This document shows positions 25,847 to 34,905 of a stretch of DNA of 64,000 nt, piece after piece. Numbering within the stretch: the first letter of the stretch is position 1; every line of letters starts with the position of its first letter. A model generated the notes under the pieces. The model searched no databases. It saw only the letters and a list, made by a program, of their open reading frames with translations, and was not told the origin of the DNA. Made by a program: the position numbers and the translations under genes. Source of the stretch: Ruminococcaceae bacterium UBA3903 (GTDB lineage: Bacteria > Bacillota > Clostridia > Oscillospirales > Acutalibacteraceae); assembly GCA_002391625.1 (NCBI GenBank), contig DGFJ01000019.1:15334-79333 (forward strand), read 5' to 3'.

Positions 25847-25937
25847 ATTAACAGCCCTTAACAATTTCTTAACAACTGTTAATAGAAATTTATTTATTAT
25901 TATAGATGTAATCAAAATCCTGTCTAATTATAGACAG
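25847..25937 (+). promoter_or_regulatory. Inverted repeats between rnfB and the gliding-type ABC operon
   Basis: ATTAACAG at 25847-25854 is matched by CTGTTAAT at 25876-25883, and CTGTCTA (25920-25926) pairs with TAGACAG (25931-25937) over a 4-base loop directly before the AAGGAG site of the ABC ATPase. No strong U-run follows either. They may be an operator and a small translational hairpin; this is only a structural observation. Confidence 0.35.
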
Positions 25938-25956
25938 AAAAGGAGTGACATAATAA

Positions 25957-26913
25957 ATGGTCGAGGTAAAAGACCTGGTAAAACGCTATGGCGATAAGCT
26001 GGCGGTTAATAATGTTAGCTTTACTGTAGACAGTGGCGAAGTGCTGGGATTTCTAGGACCTAACGGTGCAGGTAAATCCACTACAATGAATATCATTACA
26101 GGATACCTGTCATCTACGTCAGGTAAAGTAACAGTTGATGGATGTGAGATTTTAGATAATCCTATAGGTGCTAAATCTAAAATAGGTTATCTGCCAGAGC
26201 TACCACCGCTGTATATGGATATGACAGTTAAAAGATATTTGCAGTTTGTTTTTGACTTGAAAAAGGTAACGCTGCCAAAGGAAGAGCATCTGACAGAGGT
26301 GTGCAGGGTTACGAAAATTACAGATGTTTATGACCGGCTTATAAAGAATTTGTCAAAAGGCTACAGACAGCGTGTGGGCTTAGCACAAGCACTAATCGGC
26401 AATCCTCCTGTTTTGATTTTAGATGAGCCTACGGTAGGCTTAGACCCTAAGCAGATAATTGAAATGCGAAACTTAATCAGAGGATTAGGTAAAAAGCATA
26501 CAGTTATTTTGTCATCTCATGTTTTATCTGAGGTACAGGCTATATGCGACAGAATAATTGTAATTAACAACGGTAAGCTGGTAGCAAACTCTGCTACTAA
26601 AGAAATATCTGGCAATGTAGCTGGTTATCACAAGCTAGAGCTACATATAGACGGAGCAACCAGTCGTGTTATATCTGCGTTAAAAACCATTGACGGTGTA
26701 GTAAGGGTGAAAAAGGTAATGGACACGGTAGATGGTTTTGGTGAATATATGGTAGAGTCCCGAAAGGATACAGACATAAGAAAACCTGTATTTCATGCCA
26801 TGGCAAAGATAGATTGTCCTATTGTAATGATGAAGAGTGCCGAGCTAAGCTTAGAGGACGCATTCCTAAAGCTGACAAAAGACGGTATACCTGTAAAGGG
26901 AGGTAAAAAATAA
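25957..26913 (+). CDS. ABC transporter ATP-binding protein (GldA-like)
   Basis: 318-residue ATPase: Walker A GPNGAGKST near 38-46, Q-loop YLPE, signature LSKGYRQRVGLAQAL, Walker B VLILDEPTVGLDP, switch SSHVLSE. The C-terminal extension of about 100 residues after the ATPase core is typical of the gliding-type and YbhF-type ABC proteins. First gene of a four-gene operon with a permease, a GldG-like protein and a DUF4340 protein; its stop overlaps the permease start by one base. The substrate of such systems in non-gliding Firmicutes is not established. Confidence 0.93.
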   Translation: MVEVKDLVKRYGDKLAVNNVSFTVDSGEVLGFLGPNGAGKSTTMNIITGYLSSTSGKVTVDGCEILDNPIGAKSKIGYLPELPPLYMDMTVKRYLQFVFDLKKVTLPKEEHLTEVCRVTKITDVYDRLIKNLSKGYRQRVGLAQALIGNPPVLILDEPTVGLDPKQIIEMRNLIRGLGKKHTVILSSHVLSEVQAICDRIIVINNGKLVANSATKEISGNVAGYHKLELHIDGATSRVISALKTIDGVVRVKKVMDTVDGFGEYMVESRKDTDIRKPVFHAMAKIDCPIVMMKSAELSLEDAFLKLTKDGIPVKGGKK

Positions 26914-27617
26914 TGTCTGCTATATATAGACGTGAGATGTACTCGTACTTTACCTCTGGTATTGCGTATGTGGTATTGACAGTATTTACACTTTTTTCAG
27001 GATTTTTCTTTATGATGAATTGTCTGGTTAGTGACACCTCAAGCATGACTTCAGTTTTTGTTAATATGTTTATGGTGGTTCTATTGTTATTGCCTATACT
27101 TACCATGAGGCTATTTAGTGAGGATAAAAAGCAAAAAACAGATCAGGGCTTATTAACAGCTCCTGTTAATCTGTTTCAAATAGTTATAGGCAAGTATTTG
27201 TCAGCTGTAACAGTTTTTGCTATTTCTTTGATTATCTTTATATTGGACGCCGTGGTTATAAGCTTTTTTACACAGCCTTCATGGTCAATGATATTTAGCA
27301 ATATGCTGGGCATGTTCTTGTTAGGCAGCGCAATGATTGCTATTTGTTGCTTTATCTCCTCATTAACCGAAAGTCAGGTAGTATCAGCAGTAATCGGTAT
27401 AGCGGTAGGTCTGTTAATATCTTTTTTAGATACATTGGCATCTGCCGTGCCAATAGATTTTATAGCCAGTAGTTTAAAATCTATTTCCTTCCTGACACCA
27501 TATCAAAATTTTTCAGTTGGAATAATCAGCCTATCAAGTGTAATTTTCTTTTTAAGTATATGCGTAATATTCTTGTTTTTGACTATTCGTGTATATGAAA
27601 AAAGACGTTGGAGTTAA
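26913..27617 (+). CDS. ABC transporter permease (GldF-like)
   Basis: 234 residues with six hydrophobic segments. It opens with YRREMYSYFTSGIAYVVLTVF, and contains LLPILTMRLFSEDKKQKTDQGLLTAPV, the conserved cytoplasmic loop of GldF/ABC-2 family permeases in which the short Glu-Asp-Lys-Lys stretch is typical. Single-base overlap with the ATPase gene upstream; the GldG-like gene follows within 15 bases. Probably a dimer partner of the ATPase. Confidence 0.9.
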   Translation: MSAIYRREMYSYFTSGIAYVVLTVFTLFSGFFFMMNCLVSDTSSMTSVFVNMFMVVLLLLPILTMRLFSEDKKQKTDQGLLTAPVNLFQIVIGKYLSAVTVFAISLIIFILDAVVISFFTQPSWSMIFSNMLGMFLLGSAMIAICCFISSLTESQVVSAVIGIAVGLLISFLDTLASAVPIDFIASSLKSISFLTPYQNFSVGIISLSSVIFFLSICVIFLFLTIRVYEKRRWS

Positions 27618-27631
27618 GGAGGTACTGTGAA

Positions 27632-29251
27632 ATGAATAATGAAAAAGATAACAAGGACTCCTTAGAGGAGGCAATAGATAATTTTTCTGAAAAACCACAG
27701 ACTGACAAGGTAGTGGAAACCACAGAACAAAAAGATTCTACAGTTATCAGTACAGATGATGGAAATGCTGTTTCTGATAATGCTCCAAAAAAGAAGAAGC
27801 TTTCAGATAAATTTAAGTCAAAGGCATTTAAACGAGGTTGGATTTCCCTTGCGTTTACCTGCTTGTTTATTGCTGCTGTCATAATAGTTAATATGGTAGC
27901 AGGCGTTTTGGTTGAAAAGGTACCAGCGTTAAAGGCTGACCTAACAGCCAGCGGTACATATCAGCTGACCGCTGATACCACAGACTTTTTACAAACCTTA
28001 TCAAAGGATGTAAAAATTATGGTTTTAGCCCCAGAGGGTGACTATACAGCAGCTAACCAGTATTATTTGCAGGCCAACACACTACTAAAAATGTATCCCC
28101 AGTACAGCACTAAAATTTCACTGGAGTACATTGACCTAACAGCCAACCCTACCTTTGCCAACGATTCAAAGTATAAAAGTGACTCCTTGCAGGCTGGTGA
28201 TTACATAGTAGAGTGTGGTGACAAGCACCGTGTGTTAACGACGGATGATTTGTTTGAGCAAAGCTACGATTCTACAAGCGGGTCTTCTACGGTAACAGGC
28301 TTAAAGGTGGAATCTGCTGTAACAACAGCTATTCTAAACGTTACATCCGACAGCCAGACAAAGGTCCAGTTTATTGACGGCTTTGGTACATACACAGCGA
28401 CAGGCTTTACAAAAGTATTGGAAAGCAATAACTATGATGTATCTAACGTTGCACTGCTGACTGGTAATATAGGTGACGATACCAGCATGATTATACTGTT
28501 TACACCATCTGTTGACCTTGACGAGTCTTCAGCAAAGAAAATAAATGATTTTCTGTATAACAAAGGTGAATATGGTAAAAACCTGTTGTATGTTGCGTCA
28601 CAGGTTAACGGTGAAACACCTGTGCTAGATTCCTTATTGGCAGAGTGGGGTGTTGAAATGGCAGGTGGTATGGCCATGGAAATGGATGAAAACCACTTGT
28701 TATATTCTAATTCATATGCTGTTTCTACAACAGAATACGGCAGCACTGACTATACAGCAGGGTTAAAGGATTCTACATTAAATCTAGTAGCGGGTTATAT
28801 CAGACCTGTTGTAATCAATGACCAAAACAAAGCGGTTGCGTTGCTGACAACTACTGACAGTGCAAAATTATTACCTTATGATGCTACAGATGATTTTTCA
28901 TTTGATAACGTTACAGCAGAAAAATATAGCATTGCTACTATGTCTACAAAGACATCAGAGTCCAGCGAAGGTAAATCAAATGTTGCGGTGTTTGGTTCAG
29001 CATTAATATTTGATGACAGTGCTTTGCAAATGTCATCATATAACAATAGCCCATACATTTTAAATATGTTTAATATCCTAACAGACCATGCCGATGACGG
29101 TATTGCCATTGAGGGTAAAAATCTACAGGATAACCAGCTAGGTATAGTTGCCTCTCAAACCCAGCTTATATCCACAATATTTATAGGCCTTATCCCGTTG
29201 GCAATAATTATTTTAGGTTTAATTATTTGGCTTCGCAGGAGGAATAAATAA
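27632..29251 (+). CDS. GldG-like ABC-associated membrane protein
   Basis: About 539 residues. A Glu/Lys/Asp-rich cytoplasmic N-terminus (to about residue 70) is followed by one membrane helix, a large extracytoplasmic region containing the GldG/ABC-associated type segment (LTASGTYQLTADTTDFLQTLSK onward, VKIMVLAPEGD, KTIQFIDG-like VQFIDGFGTYT) and a C-terminal membrane helix with LRRRNK. Such proteins always accompany GldA/GldF-type ABC genes; in Bacteroidota they serve gliding and secretion, elsewhere the role is unknown. ATG at 27632 follows AAGGAGG at 9 bases; a TTG 24 bases upstream lies before that site and is unlikely. Overlaps the next gene by one base. Confidence 0.87.
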   Translation: MNNEKDNKDSLEEAIDNFSEKPQTDKVVETTEQKDSTVISTDDGNAVSDNAPKKKKLSDKFKSKAFKRGWISLAFTCLFIAAVIIVNMVAGVLVEKVPALKADLTASGTYQLTADTTDFLQTLSKDVKIMVLAPEGDYTAANQYYLQANTLLKMYPQYSTKISLEYIDLTANPTFANDSKYKSDSLQAGDYIVECGDKHRVLTTDDLFEQSYDSTSGSSTVTGLKVESAVTTAILNVTSDSQTKVQFIDGFGTYTATGFTKVLESNNYDVSNVALLTGNIGDDTSMIILFTPSVDLDESSAKKINDFLYNKGEYGKNLLYVASQVNGETPVLDSLLAEWGVEMAGGMAMEMDENHLLYSNSYAVSTTEYGSTDYTAGLKDSTLNLVAGYIRPVVINDQNKAVALLTTTDSAKLLPYDATDDFSFDNVTAEKYSIATMSTKTSESSEGKSNVAVFGSALIFDDSALQMSSYNNSPYILNMFNILTDHADDGIAIEGKNLQDNQLGIVASQTQLISTIFIGLIPLAIIILGLIIWLRRRNK

Positions 29252-30975
29252 TGGCTGATGAAAAAAAAGTAAATAAGGATATGGCAGATGTACACACAGA
29301 TAAGGAAAATGAAGCTGTTGTGGAGGAAAGCTCCGCACAGGGAACCGTGTTTTCTGCTGACTATGACGGTGAGCTTGGTAATATAAAGGTAGCACAAAGG
29401 ACAAAGGACAGCAAAAGCCCAAAGAAAAAGGTGCTGCTTATTATTATTGCTGCTGTTGCTGTAATAGGTATATTAGTGGGTGTTTATTGCTTAGTTAACA
29501 GTATGCCTAGTGCAGATGATACTACGGCTACATATCCAACAGATGAAAATGGAGAGCAATATGCTGTGGACTTAAAGGGCAATAAAATTCCTTCTGAAAA
29601 GGATGGTAACGGCAATATTCTAAGTGCGGGTGTTGAAGAGCTGATTACACAGGTTCCAGCAGCTATTTCAACTATTGATGTTGAAAACGAATCAGGTACA
29701 TTTACCGTTAAATCCGAAACCTCCACCGTACAGGCGACAACAGCTGCTGGTGAGGAGGCTACCGCTACCGTTGGTACTACATATACCTTGGTAGGCTTTG
29801 AGGACGCCGACCTTAAAAGTGGTCAGGCAGACGCTATAGCTAACGATGCCGCCGCAGTTACAACAACTAAAATTGTTGATATTAATGGTGAAAACCCTGA
29901 GGATTACGGATTATCAAAACCCAGAGCAACAGTTACAGTAACCTTTACGTCAGGTGAAAAAGACATTATCAGGGTTGGCAATGACGTAACAGGTGATGAA
30001 GGTACATATATTCAGGTTAATGATGATAAGGCAATTTATTTAGTGGACAGTGAATCTGTGGACAGCTTCTTTTACAGCCCTTTATCATTGTTAAACACAG
30101 AAATTACAAGCCCATCATCGTCAGACGATACCAACACTCCAACCTCGTTTACTATCAGCGGAACAAACTTTCCACAGCCACTTGTATTTGTGCCTAATGA
30201 TGATGGAACAAATACAGCATACTACAAGATGACATCTCCAAAGGAGCGTCCTGCTAACGTTGCCACAGGCTCTAACGTTATTGGCAGCGTGCTGTCATTA
30301 ACAGCAGAGGCTGTTGTGTGCTATCACCCATCAGAGGAGCAGATGAATAGCTTTGGAGTTGGTGACCCATACGCACAGGTGGCAGCCGTATATCCTGATG
30401 TGGAATATACCTTAGCTGCCTCTGCACCTAATAGTAATAACCTTGTGTATGTTTACAACAAGGACAAGAACGTTATCTACTCTATTTCAGCGGATAAGGT
30501 TCCTTGGGTAACCACCAGCTATGACGAAATGGTTTACGAGTATGTATTAAAGCCAAACAAGGATTCTTTAAGCTCTATAGAAGTAACCGCAGATGGAAAA
30601 ACATATACCTTTAACATGGAAACCGTTTCCTCTACTGACAGCGAAGGTAATGACAATAGTACCTTGGTTACAAGGTATGGTGACACAGAGCTAAATGAAA
30701 GCTACTTTGACACCTATTTCCAAAATGTTATTTCTGCCACCCGTGAGGGTACATATGATGGCAGCGCTGCTAGTGATGCCACGCTGACAATTAAATTTAC
30801 ATACAATGTCAGTGGTAAGGCAGCTGAAACTATCACATACTATAAGGGTGATTCCAGAAAGTATTTGGAAAGCTATAACGGAGATGCAGACAGCTTCGTT
30901 TATGACACGTATGTAGAAAAGATTATTAGCGACACAAAAACAATTAGTGAGAACAAACGTGTAGATGCTTTTTAA
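29251..30975 (+). CDS. DUF4340-domain membrane-anchored protein
   Basis: 574 residues: about 60 charged residues in the cytoplasm, one membrane helix (LLIIIAAVAVIGILVGVYCL), then a long extracytoplasmic part with the DUF4340-type repeats of beta strands, for example NPEDYGLSKPRATVTVTF and IIRVGNDVTGDEGTYIQV with YLVDSESVDSFF. DUF4340 proteins regularly follow GldG-like genes. AGGAGG precedes the ATG, which overlaps the GldG-like stop by one base. It ends the operon, followed by a two-way terminator. Confidence 0.9.
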   Translation: MADEKKVNKDMADVHTDKENEAVVEESSAQGTVFSADYDGELGNIKVAQRTKDSKSPKKKVLLIIIAAVAVIGILVGVYCLVNSMPSADDTTATYPTDENGEQYAVDLKGNKIPSEKDGNGNILSAGVEELITQVPAAISTIDVENESGTFTVKSETSTVQATTAAGEEATATVGTTYTLVGFEDADLKSGQADAIANDAAAVTTTKIVDINGENPEDYGLSKPRATVTVTFTSGEKDIIRVGNDVTGDEGTYIQVNDDKAIYLVDSESVDSFFYSPLSLLNTEITSPSSSDDTNTPTSFTISGTNFPQPLVFVPNDDGTNTAYYKMTSPKERPANVATGSNVIGSVLSLTAEAVVCYHPSEEQMNSFGVGDPYAQVAAVYPDVEYTLAASAPNSNNLVYVYNKDKNVIYSISADKVPWVTTSYDEMVYEYVLKPNKDSLSSIEVTADGKTYTFNMETVSSTDSEGNDNSTLVTRYGDTELNESYFDTYFQNVISATREGTYDGSAASDATLTIKFTYNVSGKAAETITYYKGDSRKYLESYNGDADSFVYDTYVEKIISDTKTISENKRVDAF

Positions 30976-30992
30976 TTTTACACAGTAAATAA

Positions 30993-31036
30993 TAAAGGGC
31001 AGATTACAGCATATTATGCTTTAAACCTGCCCTTTA
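30993..31036. terminator. Terminator hairpin between converging operons
   Basis: 10-bp outer stem (30993-31002 with 31027-31036) enclosing a smaller AT-rich AGCATA/TATGCT type hairpin. It separates the DUF4340 gene from the facing PH-domain gene. Confidence 0.7.
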
Positions 31037-31047
31037 CTCATTAGCAA

Positions 31048-32457
31048 TTATAGGTGACAAGCGTCATGAAAGGCAAGGTGCTTAACATACAGCACCTTGC
31101 CTTTATTTGTGCGAATAAAGACACCAAGATTATATGTGCCAAATATACGTTGAAAAACACTTTGCTTTATTACGGTTAGCTCTATGTTTTTTGCTGGCAG
31201 GATAGTTGTTTGCAGGGTTAGTCCCTTGTAGGTGCAAATTTTTGCTGTTTTGTCCCCTATACACACACAGCAGTGATTAAATGCAATTATTCTAAACCAC
31301 AGCCATATAATTGACAGTGGTACAAAAAACAGTAAATATATTGAAATAAACGACCTGTCTATATTAGAGAAGTACATATATATTGATACAGCTAAAATTA
31401 AACCTAAGAAGGTTAATGGCAGATATAAATAGGATTTTATGCTTTTTCGTTGTGGTTTAAAACACGTATGGTATTCAGAGAAAGGGTATAGCTGTTTAAT
31501 AATGTCCACTGTTAGTGCTTTGCTTCCAATAGGCACCAGCATGGAGCCGTCTGTGTTTTTTCTCTTGCTGTTGTGTATGCTTTCTATATATGTGGAGTAA
31601 TGACGCAGTATAATCATAAACAAATTTTGTTTTATGGTAATGGCACTAATATTTTTAATAGATGTTATAAATCCGCTGGTAGATATAAAGCCTCTTGTAA
31701 TAAAAATTTTATCACCTTGCTTTTGCAGGGTAAAGTTACTGTATCTAAAGGCTTGTATAATTACTGATATACAATAGCCTATTAAAAAAATGCCTGCCAA
31801 ATATGCCATAGCTGGGGGTAATCCAAATATCATAAGATACGACGTCAAGTCCATACTGCTATACAGCCTGTCGCTGTATTCCTGTCCCAAAACCTTGCCT
31901 ATCTTATTAATAAACGGTGCTAAGATTAGCAGTCCTGTAAAAACTGATGTTCTGGTTAAAGCCATGAGTAAGGTTTTATATGAGGCAAGCTTTAACAAAC
32001 ATTTGCTGTTTGTCTGCTGCCAAAAGGAGGTGGTTATTGTTTTGGCATTTTTCCGTGTTGTATAGATACTTAAAGGCTTTTTATCAGCGATCGAGTTGGT
32101 ATCTATCAGCATACGAACAGAACCAAATAGCTTTGGAAGAATACTGCCCTGTATGAATACAGAGCATATATTATTATACTGTGTTACTGTTGTACGATTT
32201 ACAAAAATTCCTTTTTCATAAAGTAATGCTTCACGGTGTAATTGTAAATGAATGCTTTTATACTGATAAACAGCTATAACAACTAATGCTATAATAATTA
32301 ATATGTTTATAAGCGTGCTGCTTATTTTGCCTAAGAGCGTTTCTGGGCTGAACAGCAGCTGCTGCAGTACTGGTATGATTAAAAAATATAAAAAACGTGA
32401 TAGATAGGTGTATATGGTGTAGGGGTGTGGCTTAATGTTAATAGATTGTTTATTCAT
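31048..32457 (-). CDS. YdbT-like membrane protein with bacterial PH domains
   Basis: 469 residues with paired hydrophobic segments alternating with three predicted bacterial PH (bPH2, formerly DUF304) domains. Each domain opens with a strand of the type LLYEKGIFVNRTTVTQYNNI, KIFITRGFISTSGFITSIKNI or KGLTLQTTILPAKNIELTVI. It resembles B. subtilis YdbT, whose partner YdbS is a single-domain version; here the single-domain gene is directly upstream, four bases away. In B. subtilis this pair has been linked to protection against other bacteriocins or antibiotics, but no function is certain here. Confidence 0.85.
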   Translation of the reverse strand: MNKQSINIKPHPYTIYTYLSRFLYFLIIPVLQQLLFSPETLLGKISSTLINILIIIALVVIAVYQYKSIHLQLHREALLYEKGIFVNRTTVTQYNNICSVFIQGSILPKLFGSVRMLIDTNSIADKKPLSIYTTRKNAKTITTSFWQQTNSKCLLKLASYKTLLMALTRTSVFTGLLILAPFINKIGKVLGQEYSDRLYSSMDLTSYLMIFGLPPAMAYLAGIFLIGYCISVIIQAFRYSNFTLQKQGDKIFITRGFISTSGFITSIKNISAITIKQNLFMIILRHYSTYIESIHNSKRKNTDGSMLVPIGSKALTVDIIKQLYPFSEYHTCFKPQRKSIKSYLYLPLTFLGLILAVSIYMYFSNIDRSFISIYLLFFVPLSIIWLWFRIIAFNHCCVCIGDKTAKICTYKGLTLQTTILPAKNIELTVIKQSVFQRIFGTYNLGVFIRTNKGKVLYVKHLAFHDACHL

Positions 32458-32461
32458 ATGG

Positions 32462-32878
32462 TCACTCTAACTCTTTCGGTATAGATGGAATATCGTTTAT
32501 AATAACCTTTGCACCCTTTGTGTATATAGCAACGCTGACAATATTCATTTTTCTGCTAATTGGTGTTGTTATGGCTTTTGTGTATTCTATGTTTTTAATT
32601 AGCAGTGTATATTGCCTATGAAAAAAAACACCCTTCTCTATGGTAATGCTTTGGGTGGCAATTTTATAACAGCTGTTTTCATATAGAAGGGGTGCGTATA
32701 ATGTGAAAAGCAGAATATATGCTATAAATGCCAGTAGAAGAATAAATACCCCCAGCACATAGCTGAAAACAAAAATACCGCCAATGATGAATGCTAACAT
32801 TATACTGCATATGGTGGCTCGTATCCGAAATAATGCAACCTTTTTAGGTGATGGTCTTTGAATAATTGGCTTTTCCAC
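32462..32878 (-). CDS. YdbS-like membrane protein with one bacterial PH domain
   Basis: About 138 residues: two hydrophobic helices in the first half, then a single bPH2 domain with YKIATQSITIEKGVFFHRQYTLLIKNIEYTK and the closing IYTKGAKVIINDI. The GTG at 32878 lies 8 bases after GAGGTGG; the GTG at 32890 overlaps that site. It precedes the three-domain gene at 31048 by four bases, so the two are surely cotranscribed. The pair is likely a membrane complex. Confidence 0.85.
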   Translation of the reverse strand: MEKPIIQRPSPKKVALFRIRATICSIMLAFIIGGIFVFSYVLGVFILLLAFIAYILLFTLYAPLLYENSCYKIATQSITIEKGVFFHRQYTLLIKNIEYTKAITTPISRKMNIVSVAIYTKGAKVIINDIPSIPKELE

Positions 32879-32954
32879 AGTGTAAACCACCTCATTACTT
32901 ATTTATGCCGAAAAAATATTAAATGATACATAACCCAGTGCCTATAAATGGCAG

Positions 32955-32983
32955 TTGACAAAATTTGACTAAATGTATAAAAT
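32955..32983 (+). promoter_or_regulatory. Promoter of ilvB
   Basis: A perfect TTGACA at 32955-32960 and TAAAAT at 32978-32983 with a 17-base spacer. The predicted transcript starts near 32990, upstream of the leader terminator at 33028. Confidence 0.75.
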
Positions 32984-33027
32984 ATATTTTGGTGAAGTGT
33001 GGGTTTAACCACCCAATTTGTTTTTTT

Positions 33028-33065
33028 ACCTTTATCCTGAAAGAATAGGATAAGGGTGTTTTTTT
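33028..33065 (+). terminator. Leader terminator (probable attenuator) ahead of ilvB
   Basis: 11-bp stem with one G-U pair (33028-33038 with 33047-33057), 8-base loop, then a run of T to 33065. A weaker 5-bp hairpin with its own T-run (33000-33027) precedes it. Both lie between the ilvB promoter and the coding region, so transcription must read through them. No leader peptide rich in Leu, Ile or Val codons and no T-box core is evident in the short leader. Confidence 0.75.
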
Positions 33066-33108
33066 ATGATATGAGTTTTGTATGAGGTTGAAAGGAATGG
33101 ATACGAAA

Positions 33109-34779
33109 ATGGAGCTAACAGGTTCAGAGATTATCGCAGAATGCTTGCTGGAACAGGGGGTAACAACAGTATTTGGCTATCCCGGTGGTTCGGTGCTGAA
33201 TATATATGATACATTGTATATGTACAGTGACAGAATAAATCATATTATGACAGCACATGAACAGGGTGCAGCACACGCTGCGGATGGTTATGCACGTGCT
33301 ACAGGAAAAACAGGTGTGGTTATTGCTACATCAGGTCCTGGTGCTACTAACCTAATAACCGGTATTGCTACGGCATATATGGACAGCGTGCCTATGGTAG
33401 CCATTACGGGTAATGTTTCCAGAGCTTTATTAGGACGTGACAGCTTTCAGGAAGTAGATATAAGGGATATAGCAAAGCCTGTTACAAAAGCTAGCTTTCA
33501 GGTTATGACCATGGAGGAGCTGGCACCTACCCTGCGTAATGCGTTTAAAATAGCAGGCAGCGGTAGAAAAGGTCCTGTGTTGGTAGATATTCCAAAGGAT
33601 ATAACAGCGTTAAGAACAGCGTATGCTAAGGAAACCGTAATACCATGGGAGAAGCCCCAGATACAAAGCAGCAGCGGGCTGGAAGAAATACAGAAGATTT
33701 TAGCAAATTGTAAAAGACCGCTTATATATGCCGGCGGTGGCGTTATCAGCAGTAACGCAGCAGCTGAGCTAACAAAATTTGCTGAGCTGTTGGATGCCCC
33801 TGTGTGCTGTTCATTAATGGGTATGGGTGCAATATCTGGGAAACATCCTTTGTTTGCAGGAAATATAGGTATGCACGGTGCTTTTGAAACGGGTATGGCA
33901 ACGAAAAAGGCAGATGTTATTATAGCGGCGGGTGCAAGATTTTCTGATAGAGTAGCAGGAGATACAGAAAAATTTGGAGAAAAAGCAACCGTAATACATT
34001 TAGATATAGATAAAAAAGAGATAGATAAAAACGTAAAAGCTGATATGTGGTTGTTAGGTGATATAAAGGACGTATTGCATAAATTAAACGGTGGACTTTC
34101 ACAACAGGGGCATAAGGGTTGGTTTGAACAAATAAATACATGGCAGGCAGAAACAGCAGCTGCTGATAAAAAGGATAATACATATCCAACCCCACAGGAG
34201 ATATTAAAGGCTATGGATAATCTTCGTAATGATGATGATATTGTTGTAACAGATGTGGGTCAGCATCAAATGTGGGTGTCACAGGAATGCAGGTTTAACT
34301 CACCACGTACATTGCTAACATCAGGTGGCTTAGGTACAATGGGCTATGGTATGGGCGGCGCTATAGGCGCATCAATGGGTAAAAAGCACAGCCGTGTGTT
34401 TTTAGTAACAGGTGATGGCAGCTTCCATATGAACCTAAATGAGCTGGTAACCCTAAAATCCTACAATATACCTGTGGTTGTCCTAATTATGAACAATACA
34501 GTGCTAGGTATGGTTAGACAGTGGCAAAAGCTGTTTTATGGACACAGATTTTCCCAGACAGACCCACATAGGCAAACAGATTTTGTATCGTTGGCAAATG
34601 CCTTTGGCGTAAAGGGTATGCGTGTAACTAAGTCTGAGGAGGTTTCAGAAACACTGGAAAAGGCCGTACTGTTAAATGAACCTGTGGTAATTGATTTTAG
34701 AATATCACCAGATGCTAATGTGCTACCAATGATACCACCAGGTAAGGATGTTGACAGCATGATATTAGAGCTAAACTAA
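33109..34779 (+). CDS. ilvB: Acetolactate synthase, large (catalytic) subunit
   Basis: About 556 residues. Condenses two pyruvates to acetolactate, or pyruvate with 2-ketobutyrate, the first step of valine, leucine and isoleucine synthesis. The ThDP-activating Glu is in TAHEQGAAHAADGYARATG, FAD-type sequence follows, and the ThDP-binding GDGSFHMNLNELVT ends in NNTVLGMVRQWQ, which marks anabolic acetohydroxyacid synthase rather than catabolic AlsS. Family members start at MELTGSEII, so 33109 is preferred; 33097 and 33082 are in frame. The regulatory subunit gene ilvN is not adjacent. A leader terminator suggests attenuation. Confidence 0.92.
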   Translation: MELTGSEIIAECLLEQGVTTVFGYPGGSVLNIYDTLYMYSDRINHIMTAHEQGAAHAADGYARATGKTGVVIATSGPGATNLITGIATAYMDSVPMVAITGNVSRALLGRDSFQEVDIRDIAKPVTKASFQVMTMEELAPTLRNAFKIAGSGRKGPVLVDIPKDITALRTAYAKETVIPWEKPQIQSSSGLEEIQKILANCKRPLIYAGGGVISSNAAAELTKFAELLDAPVCCSLMGMGAISGKHPLFAGNIGMHGAFETGMATKKADVIIAAGARFSDRVAGDTEKFGEKATVIHLDIDKKEIDKNVKADMWLLGDIKDVLHKLNGGLSQQGHKGWFEQINTWQAETAAADKKDNTYPTPQEILKAMDNLRNDDDIVVTDVGQHQMWVSQECRFNSPRTLLTSGGLGTMGYGMGGAIGASMGKKHSRVFLVTGDGSFHMNLNELVTLKSYNIPVVVLIMNNTVLGMVRQWQKLFYGHRFSQTDPHRQTDFVSLANAFGVKGMRVTKSEEVSETLEKAVLLNEPVVIDFRISPDANVLPMIPPGKDVDSMILELN

Positions 34780-34817
34780 AAAAATTATAGGTGCATTCCT
34801 TCAATACAAAAAATTTA

Positions 34818-34846
34818 TTGTTATTTTTGAATATGTGTGTTACAAT
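34818..34846 (+). promoter_or_regulatory. Promoter of the citrate synthase gene
   Basis: TTGTTA at 34818-34823 and TACAAT at 34841-34846 with a 17-base spacer, about 60 bases before the ATG. Confidence 0.6.
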
Positions 34847-34905
34847 AAGCTAAATACATAATATTTACAAAGCATTTTTTAATTTGCAAGGAAGGGTTGA
34901 TAATT

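Noticed and set aside
29155..29422. Minus-strand ORFs at the GldG-like/DUF4340 junction
   Set aside because: They run antisense across an overlapping gene junction and lack ribosome binding sites.
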